NCBI RefSeq assembly: GCF_004342285.1
Contig: NZ_SMCV01000013.1
Span: 62,001-126,000, forward strand
DNA length: 64,000 nt
Direction: 5' to 3'
From: Klebsiella sp. BIGb0138
GTDB taxonomy: Bacteria > Pseudomonadota > Gammaproteobacteria > Enterobacterales > Enterobacteriaceae
Position numbers and translations under genes: made by a program. Positions within the stretch are counted from its first letter, which is position 1. Each line of letters starts with the position of its first letter. This document shows positions 1 to 9,200 of the stretch, piece by piece. Below the pieces are notes generated by a model. The model did no database searches. It was not told the DNA's origin and was given only the letters and a program-made list of their open reading frames with translations.

Positions 1-102
1 GACGACGCCAGCCGTGAAGAGACGGCGCATAAGGTCGCCTGGGCTGCGGTCAAGAATGACTATCAAAAAGGAGGCGATGATAAGTGGCATAAGAAAAAAT
101 AA
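1..102 (+). CDS. chaB: ChaB C-terminal end (partial)
   Basis: The window opens inside a gene. Frame 1 reads 33 codons to a TAA at 100-102 and ends in KWHKKK. The sequence matches the C-terminus of ChaB, a small protein encoded beside the ChaA cation antiporter and ChaC in enterobacteria, whose function in cation regulation is still poorly defined. The start lies outside the window. The following chaC gene supports the call. Confidence 0.85.
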   Translation, partial: DDASREETAHKVAWAAVKNDYQKGGDDKWHKKK

Positions 103-252
103 TCGTTCCGGCTGCCTCATCTGCTGCCCCGCGCCTTGCCAGGGTGGCGTTAATTGCTTATTGTCGATGAAAGCTGGATAATAATTCGGCAATATTTCAC
201 GGATGGCATCAGATAATCGCCGGGAAGCAGGCAGTGGCGGAGGTAGTAGAAA

Positions 253-933
253 GTGTTAACTCGTGATTTCTTAATCAATGCGGATTGTAAGACGGCGTTT
301 GGTGCTATTGAGGAATCGCTACTCTGGTCGGCAGAGCAACGGGCGGCCTCATTGGCTGCCACCCTGGCCTGTCGTCCGGATGCCGGCTCAGTATGGATTT
401 TTGGCTACGGTTCGCTAATGTGGAACCCGGCGCTGGAGTACCGTGAATCCTGTACCGGTACGCTCCCGGGCTGGCACCGCGCTTTTTGTCTGCGGCTGAC
501 CGCCGGGCGAGGCAGCGCGCATCAGCCTGGCCGAATGCTGGCCCTTAAAGAGGGCGGGCGCACTACCGGTGTGGCCTACCGTCTCCCCGACGATACCCTG
601 GAAGAGGAGCTGACCCTGCTGTGGAAGCGGGAAATGATCACCGGCTGCTATCTGCCGACCTGGTGCAAGCTTGAGCTTGACGACGGGCGGACGGTCAATG
701 CGCTAGTGTTTATTATGGATCCGCGCCACCCGCTCTTTGAGTCAGATACCAGCGCCCAGGTGATTGCGCCGCTGATCGCCCGAGCCAGCGGGCCGCTGGG
801 CACCAACGCCCAGTATCTGTTCTCGCTCGACCAGGAGCTGCGCAAGCTGGGAATGCATGATGCTTGCCTTGACGATCTGGTCGGCAAAGTGCGTAACCTG
901 CTCGGGGAAAACAGCCAGCCAGGGCTGGCCTGA
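253..933 (+). CDS. chaC: ChaC, glutathione-specific gamma-glutamylcyclotransferase
   Basis: The 226-residue protein matches the ChaC family, which cleaves glutathione to 5-oxoproline and Cys-Gly in the cytosol. The family fold signature GYGSLMW lies at residues 51-57, and the AGRGSAHQPGR loop follows. The start is GTG at 253, which gives an N-terminus (LTRDFL) that lines up with E. coli ChaC. It lies about 150 bp after chaB with no clear terminator between, so it may be co-transcribed. A GC-rich inverted repeat follows the stop. Confidence 0.93.
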   Translation: MLTRDFLINADCKTAFGAIEESLLWSAEQRAASLAATLACRPDAGSVWIFGYGSLMWNPALEYRESCTGTLPGWHRAFCLRLTAGRGSAHQPGRMLALKEGGRTTGVAYRLPDDTLEEELTLLWKREMITGCYLPTWCKLELDDGRTVNALVFIMDPRHPLFESDTSAQVIAPLIARASGPLGTNAQYLFSLDQELRKLGMHDACLDDLVGKVRNLLGENSQPGLA

Positions 934-944
934 GAACGGAAAAG

Positions 945-964
945 CGCCCGGGGTCACCCGGGCG
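945..964. terminator. GC-rich hairpin between chaC and the DUF1883-like gene
   Basis: A perfect 8-bp inverted repeat (CGCCCGGG and CCCGGGCG with a 4-nt loop) sits between two converging genes. It could end transcription from both sides, but the flanking T tracts are short. Confidence 0.5.
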
Positions 965-970
965 ATGATA

Positions 971-1213
971 TCAGGCGGGAACGTAGCTGATGGAGTGCTC
1001 CAGAGATTGACTGTGGCTGTCGATCAGGACATTCCACGTGCCGTTGTAGGGCACGGTCAAATAGGCGCTATCGCGATCCTGCACGCTCAGAATATCCGCG
1101 CGGCTATCACCCGCAGCCCTGGCGCTCATCAGGTGAATATGGCAGCGTTCGGAACACCGAACCACCAGCGTATCACCGCCAAACAACATCAAACTTGCTT
1201 TTACCATTGCCAT
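971..1213 (-). CDS. DUF1883-like small protein
   Basis: The proposed start is the ATG at 1213, behind a GGGGT that could serve as ribosome binding site, giving 80 residues (MAMVKASLMLFGG onward). The open frame continues upstream to 1393, but that part has no family look and no better start. The glycine-rich beta-strand pattern and the ending HSISYVPA resemble DUF1883 proteins, which are small, probably soluble, and without an assigned role. It is absent from the corresponding E. coli interval. Family assignment is from memory and moderate. Confidence 0.6.
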   Translation of the reverse strand: MAMVKASLMLFGGDTLVVRCSERCHIHLMSARAAGDSRADILSVQDRDSAYLTVPYNGTWNVLIDSHSQSLEHSISYVPA

Positions 1214-1451
1214 TTTGTACCCCGTTGTTGTCTGTCCACAGCGTCCTGCCAGCTCAATCCCGTGCGTGATATCGTTCACACTTTGCTCATGGCATAACAC
1301 CAAATGGGGGACGTGCGGATGCTGATATTGATCAACAAAAGGAATAAAGATTAAACAAAAATGATGTTGTTCCTGAAAGCATTCAGCTGGCATATTTTTA
1401 CGTTAAGAAACGCTGCCAGCTTGATATTTAATCCCGTCAGAAGGGGGGAAT

Positions 1452-1805
1452 TCAGAAGGTCAGGACTTTTTCTGCCGCCAGCGTCCACTGCGCCAGCTCG
1501 ACCAGGGTCCCAATTTCCACGCCGTCAATCAGCGGCAGCGCGGTGATGCCGCGACCGTCGGTACAGGTTTTACACAACTTCACCGGGACGTTCTGCGCGG
1601 TGAGGATCTCCAGCATCTGCTGAATATTATATCCTTCCGCCGGCTTTTGCCCGCGCAGCCCGGCCGTTACCGCATCCGACATTAAAAAAATCTTTAGGTC
1701 GAGCGCCGACTGCTGCTCGCGCAGCGCAATCGCCAGGCGCAGACTGTTAAACAGCGATTCACTGCCGTAGGCAGCCCCGTTAGCGACAATCACAATACTT
1801 TGCAT
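1452..1805 (-). CDS. ychN: YchN, DsrE-fold protein
   Basis: The 117-residue protein matches E. coli YchN in length and sequence. YchN is a hexameric DsrE/F-like cytosolic protein with a conserved cysteine pair, here in the segment KLCKTCTDGRG, and is thought to take part in sulfur transfer; its partner is unknown. The ATG at 1805 follows an AAGGAG. It is divergent from nasR, with 68 bp between the two starts. Confidence 0.92.
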   Translation of the reverse strand: MQSIVIVANGAAYGSESLFNSLRLAIALREQQSALDLKIFLMSDAVTAGLRGQKPAEGYNIQQMLEILTAQNVPVKLCKTCTDGRGITALPLIDGVEIGTLVELAQWTLAAEKVLTF

Positions 1806-1873
1806 AAGAACTCCTTGGTATAAGGCACGGTTATTGCTTAGCTGAAGTATAAAGCGTTAACCCGGGAGGGGGT

Positions 1874-3070
1874 ATGAATAATACGGCTGGCACAACGCCT
1901 GAGGCGAATGAGTGGTTTCACCATGCCCATCAGCGCCAGAGACAGCAGCTTCGCCAGCTGGCTCAGCTGGGGGCGTTGGCAAACCAGATTAGCGCTCTGG
2001 TGCATATGCTACAGTGCGAACGCGGCGCGTCCAACATCTGGTTATGTTCCAGCGGGCGGCTCTACGCCGCGGAATGCCGTGCGGGCGGCGCGCTGGTCGA
2101 CGAACAGCTGATCGCGTTTCGCACGGCGTTGGCCCCGGCACGCGATAGCGCCAGCAGCGCCCTGTGCTGGCGGATTGCCAGCGCAGTCTGGTATCTGGGG
2201 CAGATCCCGGCGCTGCGCGCGGCCGTACGCGGTCGCGCTATTGCCGCAGAAGCGGCCACGGATCAGTTCAGCCGCATTATCCGCCACCTGCTGAATATCG
2301 TCCCGCAGCTTAATGACAGCATCGACGATCCGCAAATTGCCGGGCGGATGGTGGCGCTCTACAGCTTTATGCAGGGGAAAGAGCTGGTGGGACAGGAGCG
2401 CGCGCTGGGGGCGCTGGGGTTTGCTCGCGGCCAGTTCAGCGCTGAGCTACGCCAGCAGCTGGTGGATCGGATTGATGGCCAACAGTCCTGTTTTGATAGC
2501 TTCATCGCCCTGGCTGACGCGGCGCAGAGCGCGCTGTTTACAGCGCAGTGTCAGGCCAGTCTCGATATCGAGCAGCTGCGGCGGATCGCCTGTACCCGGC
2601 AACCCCCGGCGGACGAGGGTGAGGCGGCGCTGCGTTGGTTCTGCGCCCAGACTGCGCGCCTGGAGCAGATGCGGGGACTGGAAGAGCGGTTGATCGGCGA
2701 TCTGCTGAACGCCGCCGATCGGCTGCTCAGCGGAGAAGAGCCGCCGATGCCGCCCGCCAGCTGGCCGCAGGAAGAGGCGGATGATAGCCTCGCACATCGG
2801 CTGGATAAACAGCTGCTGCCGCTGGTCCGCCAGCAGGCGTTCGAGCTGCAACAGCTCTCCGGCCAGCTGGCATCGCTAAAAGATACGCTTGAAGAGCGCA
2901 CGCTGATTGATAAAGCGAAAAGCGTGCTGATGACCCATCAGGGAATGCAGGAGGAGCAGGCCTGGCAGACCTTGCGCAAAATGGCGATGGATAAGAATCA
3001 GCGGATGGTGGAGATCGCCCGCGCGCTGCTGACGGTGAAGTCGCTGTGGTCAGTAACCCCAAAGGAGTAG
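1874..3070 (+). CDS. nasR: NasR, nitrate-responsive transcription antiterminator
   Basis: The 398-residue protein matches NasR of K. oxytoca. The bulk is a helical NIT nitrate/nitrite-sensing domain (about residues 30-290). The last 70 residues are an ANTAR RNA-binding domain (LIDKAKSVLMTHQGMQEEQAW region). In the known system, nitrate-bound NasR binds the nasF leader RNA and lets polymerase pass the leader terminator. The start at 1874 has a strong GGAGGGGG site. It stands immediately upstream of the nasF leader it is expected to control. Confidence 0.95.
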   Translation: MNNTAGTTPEANEWFHHAHQRQRQQLRQLAQLGALANQISALVHMLQCERGASNIWLCSSGRLYAAECRAGGALVDEQLIAFRTALAPARDSASSALCWRIASAVWYLGQIPALRAAVRGRAIAAEAATDQFSRIIRHLLNIVPQLNDSIDDPQIAGRMVALYSFMQGKELVGQERALGALGFARGQFSAELRQQLVDRIDGQQSCFDSFIALADAAQSALFTAQCQASLDIEQLRRIACTRQPPADEGEAALRWFCAQTARLEQMRGLEERLIGDLLNAADRLLSGEEPPMPPASWPQEEADDSLAHRLDKQLLPLVRQQAFELQQLSGQLASLKDTLEERTLIDKAKSVLMTHQGMQEEQAWQTLRKMAMDKNQRMVEIARALLTVKSLWSVTPKE

Positions 3071-3172
3071 TTGCACGATGTGTGGGCATTTGCTGCCTGT
3101 CGACGGTGCAATTTCGGCATAGCCAGCGTTCATTGCGCGAGGAAAAGGGCGGTAAAAGGCCTTTCTGAATAT

Positions 3173-3188
3173 TGGCATCCGTTTTGCA
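3173..3188 (+). promoter_or_regulatory. Sigma-54 promoter of the nasF operon
   Basis: The sequence TGGCATCCGTTTTGCA carries GG and GC dinucleotides with exactly 10 bp between them, the -24/-12 pattern of sigma-54 promoters. This fits nitrogen (NtrC) control of nitrate assimilation. The predicted start is about 12 bp downstream of the GC, giving a leader of about 140 nt before nasF. Confidence 0.8.
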
Positions 3189-3245
3189 ATATTCAATATA
3201 TCAGCGCGAAAGCGCAAGTTCGGGTCAGTAGACAATTTTGGGCAA

Positions 3246-3263
3246 CAGGCCAACGGCGGTCTG
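3246..3263 (+). promoter_or_regulatory. ANTAR hexaloop hairpin in the nasF leader RNA
   Basis: CAGGCC and GGTCTG form a 6-bp stem (one G-U) around the six-base loop AACGGC, which has A at loop position 1 and G at position 4. Those are the hallmark bases of RNA hairpins recognised by ANTAR proteins such as NasR. It lies just upstream of the leader terminator, as in the K. oxytoca nasF leader. Confidence 0.75.
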
Positions 3264-3279
3264 ATGGCCCATGGATAAA

Positions 3280-3322
3280 GGCGTCCTGCAGTGCATAAGC
3301 ACTGTCGGGCGCTTTTTTTTTT
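3280..3322 (+). terminator. Leader (attenuator) terminator of the nasF operon
   Basis: A long stem built on CAGTGC/GCACTG and flanking G-C pairs is followed by ten T residues, ending 18 bp before the nasF start. It is the expected target of NasR antitermination: without nitrate, transcription should stop here. Confidence 0.88.
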
Positions 3323-3340
3323 GCGCGTTCTGGAGCGGGT

Positions 3341-4597
3341 ATGGGCGATAAATTTTCGATTTCACGGCGGCATTTTCTGCAGGCAGGCGCCGCGCTGGGC
3401 GGCGCGATGCTGTTGCCTGGCGTGATGCAAAGCGCGTGGGCAGCAGGCTCCGATAAGCCGGAGCAAACCACCGTGCGGGTGGGTTTTATTCCGCTAACGG
3501 ACTGCGCGCCAATAGCGATCGCGTCGCTGAAAGGGTTCGATAAAAAATACGGCATTACCCTCGTGCCGACGAAAGAGGCCAGCTGGGCGGCGGTGCGCGA
3601 CAAGCTAATCGCCGGTGAGCTCGATGCGGCACATATTCTGTATGGCCTGCTGTACGGACTGGAGCTGGGGATAGCCAGTAAACCGCAGTCGATGGCGAAC
3701 CTGATGACGCTCAACCGTAACGGCCAGGCCATCACCTTATCGCAGGATCTGCAAAGTCAGGGGGTGAGCGATCTTTCCGGGCTGAAACGGCTGATTGGCC
3801 AGAGCGCGCCGGGCAGCTATACCTTCGCTCATACCTTTCCCACCGGGACCCATGCCATGTGGCTCTATTACTGGCTGGCCAGCGGCGGCATTAACCCGTT
3901 CGAAGATGTGCGTACCGTGGTGGTCCCGCCCCCGCAAATGGTGATGAACATGCGCATCGGCAACATGGTCGGTTTTTGCGTCGGCGAACCGTGGAACGCA
4001 AGGGCCATTAACGATCGCATTGGTTTTACCGCCGCCACTTCACAGGATATCTGGCCGGAACATCCGGAAAAAATTCTCGGCACCCGCAGCGAATGGGTCG
4101 AGCGCAACCCTAACACTGCGCGAGCGCTGGTAGCGGCGGTACTGGACGCCGCGCGCTGGATTGAGGCTTCAGCAGAGAACAAACGCGAAACGGCGCGCAT
4201 TCTGGCAAAACGCGCCTGGCTGAATACCAAAGAACAGTACCTCACCGGGCGGATGCTCGGTGAGTACGACAACGGACTGGGACGCCGCTGGCAGGATGCG
4301 CACCCGATTCGCTTTTACGACCAGGGGGAGGTGAGCTTCCCATGGCTGTCGGACGGGATGTGGTTTTTAACCCAGTTTCGCCGCTGGGGCCTGTTGAAAA
4401 CGGTGCCGGATTATCAGGCGGTGGCCCGGCGCATCAACCGCATTGACGTCTGGAAAGAGGCGGCGCAGGCCGTCGGCGGGATCGCCGTCCCGACCCAGGC
4501 GCTGCGCAGCAGCACATTGATTGACGGTACGGTCTGGACGGGGGCCGATCCGGAAGGTTACGCCCGCGGCTTCGCGATTCAACGTAAGGGGGCATGA
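3341..4597 (+). CDS. nasF: NasF, periplasmic nitrate-binding protein
   Basis: The 418-residue protein is the substrate-binding subunit of the assimilatory nitrate ABC transporter. A twin-arginine signal is clear (SRRHFLQAG at residues 8-16, hydrophobic stretch, cleavage near AWA around residue 34), so it is exported folded. The rest matches the NrtA/NasF nitrate- and nitrite-binding family. It is the first gene of nasFEDCBA, preceded by the NasR-controlled leader, and overlaps nothing; nasE begins 2 bp after its stop. Confidence 0.95.
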   Translation: MGDKFSISRRHFLQAGAALGGAMLLPGVMQSAWAAGSDKPEQTTVRVGFIPLTDCAPIAIASLKGFDKKYGITLVPTKEASWAAVRDKLIAGELDAAHILYGLLYGLELGIASKPQSMANLMTLNRNGQAITLSQDLQSQGVSDLSGLKRLIGQSAPGSYTFAHTFPTGTHAMWLYYWLASGGINPFEDVRTVVVPPPQMVMNMRIGNMVGFCVGEPWNARAINDRIGFTAATSQDIWPEHPEKILGTRSEWVERNPNTARALVAAVLDAARWIEASAENKRETARILAKRAWLNTKEQYLTGRMLGEYDNGLGRRWQDAHPIRFYDQGEVSFPWLSDGMWFLTQFRRWGLLKTVPDYQAVARRINRIDVWKEAAQAVGGIAVPTQALRSSTLIDGTVWTGADPEGYARGFAIQRKGA

Positions 4598-4598
4598 A

Positions 4599-5483
4599 AT
4601 GAAACACGCGCACAATACGCAACCTGCCGTCAGGGCAGAAAAGACGCCGGGTGAAGTGATTATTCTACCGCCGGTGCAGGTCCGGCGTTCGGTGCCGCCC
4701 GTCAGGCGCTGGCTGCGCGACGGCGTGCAGCGCCTGCTGCCGCCCATGCTGGGGCTGGGTCTGCTGCTGCTCTGCTGGCAGCTGGCGGCGATCAACGGTA
4801 AAGGCTTCCCGACGCCGCTGAGCACGCTCGATTCGGCGCTGACCCTGTTTGCCGATCCTTTTTACCGGGACGGGCCGAACGATATGGGCATCGGCTGGAA
4901 CGTGCTGGCCTCGCTGCAGCGGGTGGCGGTAGGCTTCGGTCTCGCGGCGCTGGCCGGCATTCCGCTGGGCTTTTTGATCGGCCGCTCGCTGTTTTTCGCC
5001 CGGATGTTCAATCCGCTGATTGCGCTACTGCGCCCGGTCAGCCCGCTGGCATGGCTGCCTATCGGCCTGCTGCTGTTCCAGAAGGCGGAACCCGCCTCGA
5101 GCTGGACCATTTTTATCTGTTCCATCTGGCCGATGGTGATCAACACCGCCGAAGGGGTACGGCGTATTCCGCAGGACTATCTCAACGTCGCCCGCGTCTT
5201 ACAGCTTTCTGAATGGACGGTGATGCGCCGCATCCTCTTCCCGGCCGTACTGCCCGCGGTGCTGACCGGCGTACGCCTCTCCATCGGTATTGCCTGGCTG
5301 GTGATCGTCGCCGCCGAAATGCTGACCGGGGGGCTGGGGATCGGTTTCTGGATCTGGAACGAATGGAACAACCTCAACGTGGAAAACATCATCATCGCCA
5401 TCGTCATTATCGGCGTCGTCGGCCTGCTGCTTGAGCAGGGACTGATGCTGATCGCTCGCCGCTTTAGCTGGCAGGAAAAATAG
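4599..5483 (+). CDS. nasE: NasE, nitrate ABC transporter permease
   Basis: The start is the ATG at 4599, just after the nasF stop, giving 294 residues; the open frame extends further upstream only through nasF. Several membrane segments follow a hydrophilic N-terminal tail of about 45 residues. The permease loop that contacts the ATPase is visible in the LNVARVLQLSEW region. It matches the NrtB/SsuC-type inner-membrane permeases and acts with NasF and NasD. Confidence 0.93.
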   Translation: MKHAHNTQPAVRAEKTPGEVIILPPVQVRRSVPPVRRWLRDGVQRLLPPMLGLGLLLLCWQLAAINGKGFPTPLSTLDSALTLFADPFYRDGPNDMGIGWNVLASLQRVAVGFGLAALAGIPLGFLIGRSLFFARMFNPLIALLRPVSPLAWLPIGLLLFQKAEPASSWTIFICSIWPMVINTAEGVRRIPQDYLNVARVLQLSEWTVMRRILFPAVLPAVLTGVRLSIGIAWLVIVAAEMLTGGLGIGFWIWNEWNNLNVENIIIAIVIIGVVGLLLEQGLMLIARRFSWQEK

Positions 5484-5492
5484 GGAGTCGCT

Positions 5493-6281
5493 ATGAAACC
5501 ATTAATTCAGGTCCAGGCCGTCAGCCAGCGTTTCAATACCGCCAGCGGCGAGTTTCTGGCGCTGCAAAACGTCTCTTTCGACATCTATGAAGGGGAAACC
5601 GTCAGCCTGATCGGCCACTCCGGCTGCGGCAAATCGACGCTGTTGAACCTGATCGCCGGGATCACCTTACCCAGCGAAGGGGGGCTACTGTGCGATAACC
5701 GGGAGATCGCCGGGCCGGGGCCGGAGCGGGCGGTGGTCTTCCAGAACCACTCGCTGCTGCCGTGGCTGACCTGTTTTGACAACGTGGCGCTGGCGGTCGA
5801 TCGGGTGTTTCGCCGCACCATGAGTAAAGCTGAGCGTAAAGAGTGGATCGAGCACAACCTTGAACGGGTACAGATGGGCCACGCCTTGCATAAACGCCCG
5901 GGGGAGATCTCCGGCGGGATGAAGCAGCGGGTGGGGATTGCCAGGGCGCTGGCGATGAAGCCAAAGGTGCTGCTGCTGGACGAGCCTTTTGGCGCGCTCG
6001 ACGCCTTGACCCGCGCCCATTTGCAGGACGCGGTGATGCAGATTCAGCAGGCGCTGAATACCACCATTGTGATGATTACCCATGACGTCGATGAAGCGGT
6101 GCTGCTCTCCGACCGCGTCATGATGATGACTAACGGTCCGGCGGCGACGGTAGGGGAAATCCTCGGCGTCAATCTCCCCCGGCCGCGCAATCGCGTCCAG
6201 CTGGCGGACGATAGTCGTTATCACCAGCTGCGCCAGCAGATCCTGCATTTCCTCTACGAAAAGCAGCCGAAAGCGGCGTAG
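5493..6281 (+). CDS. nasD: NasD, nitrate ABC transporter ATPase
   Basis: The 262-residue cytosolic ATPase has Walker A GHSGCGKST at residues 41-49, signature ISGGMKQR, and Walker B with D-loop in LLLDEPFGALD. It matches the NrtD-type ATPases that drive nitrate import. It lies 9 bp after nasE and 9 bp before the next gene, all with ribosome binding sites, so it is co-translated in the operon. Confidence 0.94.
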   Translation: MKPLIQVQAVSQRFNTASGEFLALQNVSFDIYEGETVSLIGHSGCGKSTLLNLIAGITLPSEGGLLCDNREIAGPGPERAVVFQNHSLLPWLTCFDNVALAVDRVFRRTMSKAERKEWIEHNLERVQMGHALHKRPGEISGGMKQRVGIARALAMKPKVLLLDEPFGALDALTRAHLQDAVMQIQQALNTTIVMITHDVDEAVLLSDRVMMMTNGPAATVGEILGVNLPRPRNRVQLADDSRYHQLRQQILHFLYEKQPKAA

Positions 6282-6290
6282 GGGGCAGGG

Positions 6291-9200
6291 ATGAAGCGGC
6301 ACCTGGTGATTATCGGCAACGGTATGGCGGCTACCCGGCTGGCGGAAACGCTGGTGGCGCGGGGGGAGGGGCGATTTCAGATAACCATCATCGGCGATGA
6401 ACCGTACCCGGCCTATAACCGTATCCAGCTGTCGCCGGTGTTAGGCGGGGAAAAAACGCTGGACCAGACGCTGCTGCTGCCCGCCCGGTGGTATCAGCAG
6501 CACGACGTGACGGTGCGGCTTGGGGAGTCGGCGCGGGAGGTTGATGTCGAGGAACGCACTCTGCGCACGACCCGGGGCGAACTGCGCTGGGACGAGCTGA
6601 TCTTCGCCACCGGCTCGCAGGCCTTCATTCCGCCGCTACCCGGAGCTGAGCTGCCGCACGTCTATGGCTTTCGTACCTTTAGCGACGTGGCCGCCATTCT
6701 GGCGACCGGCGGGCCGGCGGTGGTGATCGGCGGCGGGGTGCTGGGCGTCGAGGCGGCGGCGGCATTACAGCGCCAGGGTGACAAGGTGACGTTACTTCAT
6801 CGCGGCGGCTGGCTGATGGAACAGCAAACCGATGAGTTTGCCGGGCAGCAGCTCCGGCAGCAGCTGGCAGAGCGGGGGATTGAGTGCGTGACGGGCTGCG
6901 CTATCGCCGCCATCCGCGAGCATGACGTCGTGCTGGAGGACGGCCGGACGTTTGCCGCCCGTCGCGTCGTGCTGGCGACCGGGGTACGCCCCCATATTCA
7001 GCTGGCGCAGCGCAGCGGCATAGCGTGCCGCCGCGGCATCGTCGTCGATCGCCAGATGGCGACCGCGCTGCCGGGAATCAGCGCCATTGGCGAATGTTGC
7101 GAAATTGACGGCCAGACCTGGGGACTGGTCGCCCCCTGCCTGCGTCAGGCCGAGGTACTGGCCGGGCGGCTATGCGGCACGCCGGACGAGGATTTTAGCT
7201 GGCAGGACAGCGGTACCCGCCTGAAGGTCACCGGCATTGCGCTGTTCAGCGCCGGTGAGCTGCAGGCGACGGAGCGGGATGAACTGTGGACCAGCTGGGA
7301 TCCGCTGGCTCACCACTACCGTCGCTTGCTGGTCCGCGACGGCAAACTGCGCGGCGTTTTACTGTTTGGCGACTGCGCAAACGCGGCGCCGCTAACGGCT
7401 CAGCTGGGGGCCAATGCGCCGACAGACTGGCTTTTCGACCCTTCTTCAACGCAGCCACGCGCTGCAGGACAACCCACTATGACAAAACCTACTTTGGTGC
7501 TGGTCGGCCACGGCATGGTCGGCCACCATTTTCTTGAGCAATGCGTCAGCCGGAACCTGCATCAACAGTTTCGGATCGTGGTGTTTGGCGAAGAGCGCTA
7601 TGCCGCCTACGACCGGGTGCATTTATCGGAATATTTTGCCGGCCGCAGCGCAGCCTCGCTGTCGCTGGTGGAGGGCGATTTCTTCAGCCAGCACGGGATT
7701 GAACTGCGTCTGTCTGCACCCGTCGCCGCCATTGACCGCGAGGCGCGGGTCGTCCGTGATGCTTATGGGCATGAGACGCACTGGGACAAGCTGGTGCTGG
7801 CGACCGGGTCATACCCCTTCGTGCCGCCGGTGCCGGGCCATGACCTGGACGGCTGCTTTGTCTACCGCACGCTGGACGACCTCGACCGCATTGCCGCCTG
7901 TGCCAGCACGGCAAAACGCGGGGTGGTGATTGGCGGCGGTCTGCTGGGACTGGAGGCCGCTAATGCGCTCAGGCAGCTGGGGCTCGAAACCCATGTGGTG
8001 GAATTTGCGCCGAACCTGATGGCGGTTCAGCTCGACGGACCGGGGGCGGCGATGCTGCGGGAAAAAATCAACGATATTGGCGTCGGGGTGCACACCAGCA
8101 AATCGACGCAGGCTATCGTGCGCCAGGCTGACGGCCTGGTGCTGAATTTTGCCGATGGCGAATCGCTGGCTACCGATATGGTGGTGTTCTCCGCCGGCAT
8201 TCGCCCGCAGGATACGCTGGCGCGCGCCAGCGGGCTGGCGCTTGGCGAGCGCGGCGGGATCCGCATCGATAATCAGTGTCGGACCTCTGATCCGGACGTG
8301 CTGGCGATTGGCGAGTGCGCGCTGTGGGAGAACAAAATCTATGGCCTGGTGGCCCCGGGCTACCAGATGGCGAGAACGGCGGCGGCGGAACTGGCCGGGG
8401 ATGAGGCGAGTTTCAGCGGGGCCGATATGAGTACCAGGCTGAAGCTGCTGGGTATCGATGTGGCCTCCTTCGGCGATGCGCAGGGGCGTACGCCCGGCTG
8501 CCAGAGCTATCAATGGACCCATGGCCCGGAACAAATCTACAAGAAAATCGTCGTCAGCCAGGATGGTAAAACGCTGCTGGGCGGCGTCCTGGTGGGCGAC
8601 GCCAGCGATTATGCCACGCTGCTGCAGATGATGCTTAACGCGATGGCGCTGCCTGCGCGCCCGGAAAGCCTGATACTGCCCGCCCTGGAGGGGAGCGCGC
8701 CGAAAACGCTGGGGGTGGCGGCGCTGCCGGACAGCGCGCAGATCTGCTCGTGCCACAACGTCAGCAAAGGCGATATCTGTCAGGCGGTCAGCGCGGGCGC
8801 CGGCGATATCGCGGCGATAAAAAGCGGCACCAAAGCCGCGACCGGCTGCGGGGGATGCAGCGCCCTGGTCAAACAGGTCATGGAGTATCAACTTGCGGCG
8901 CAGGGCGTGGAGGTCAAAAAAGATATCTGCGAACACTTCCCGTGGTCGCGCCAGGAGATTTATCACCTGGTGCGGGTGAACCATATCCGCAGCTTTGAAC
9001 AGCTGATTAGCCGCTATGGACAGGGGCACGGCTGCGAAATCTGTAAGCCGCTGGTGGCCTCAGTGCTGGCCTCCTGCTGGAATGAATATCTGCTCAAACC
9101 GGCGCATTTGCCGCTGCAGGATACCAACGATCGCTACTTCGCCAATATCCAGAAAGACGGCACCTATTCGGTCGTCCCGCGGATGGCGGCCGGGGAGGTG

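Noticed and set aside
7809-9029. 406-codon minus-strand frame within nasB
   Set aside because: It is a shadow of the nitrite reductase coding sequence with biased Arg/His/Gln composition and no domain.
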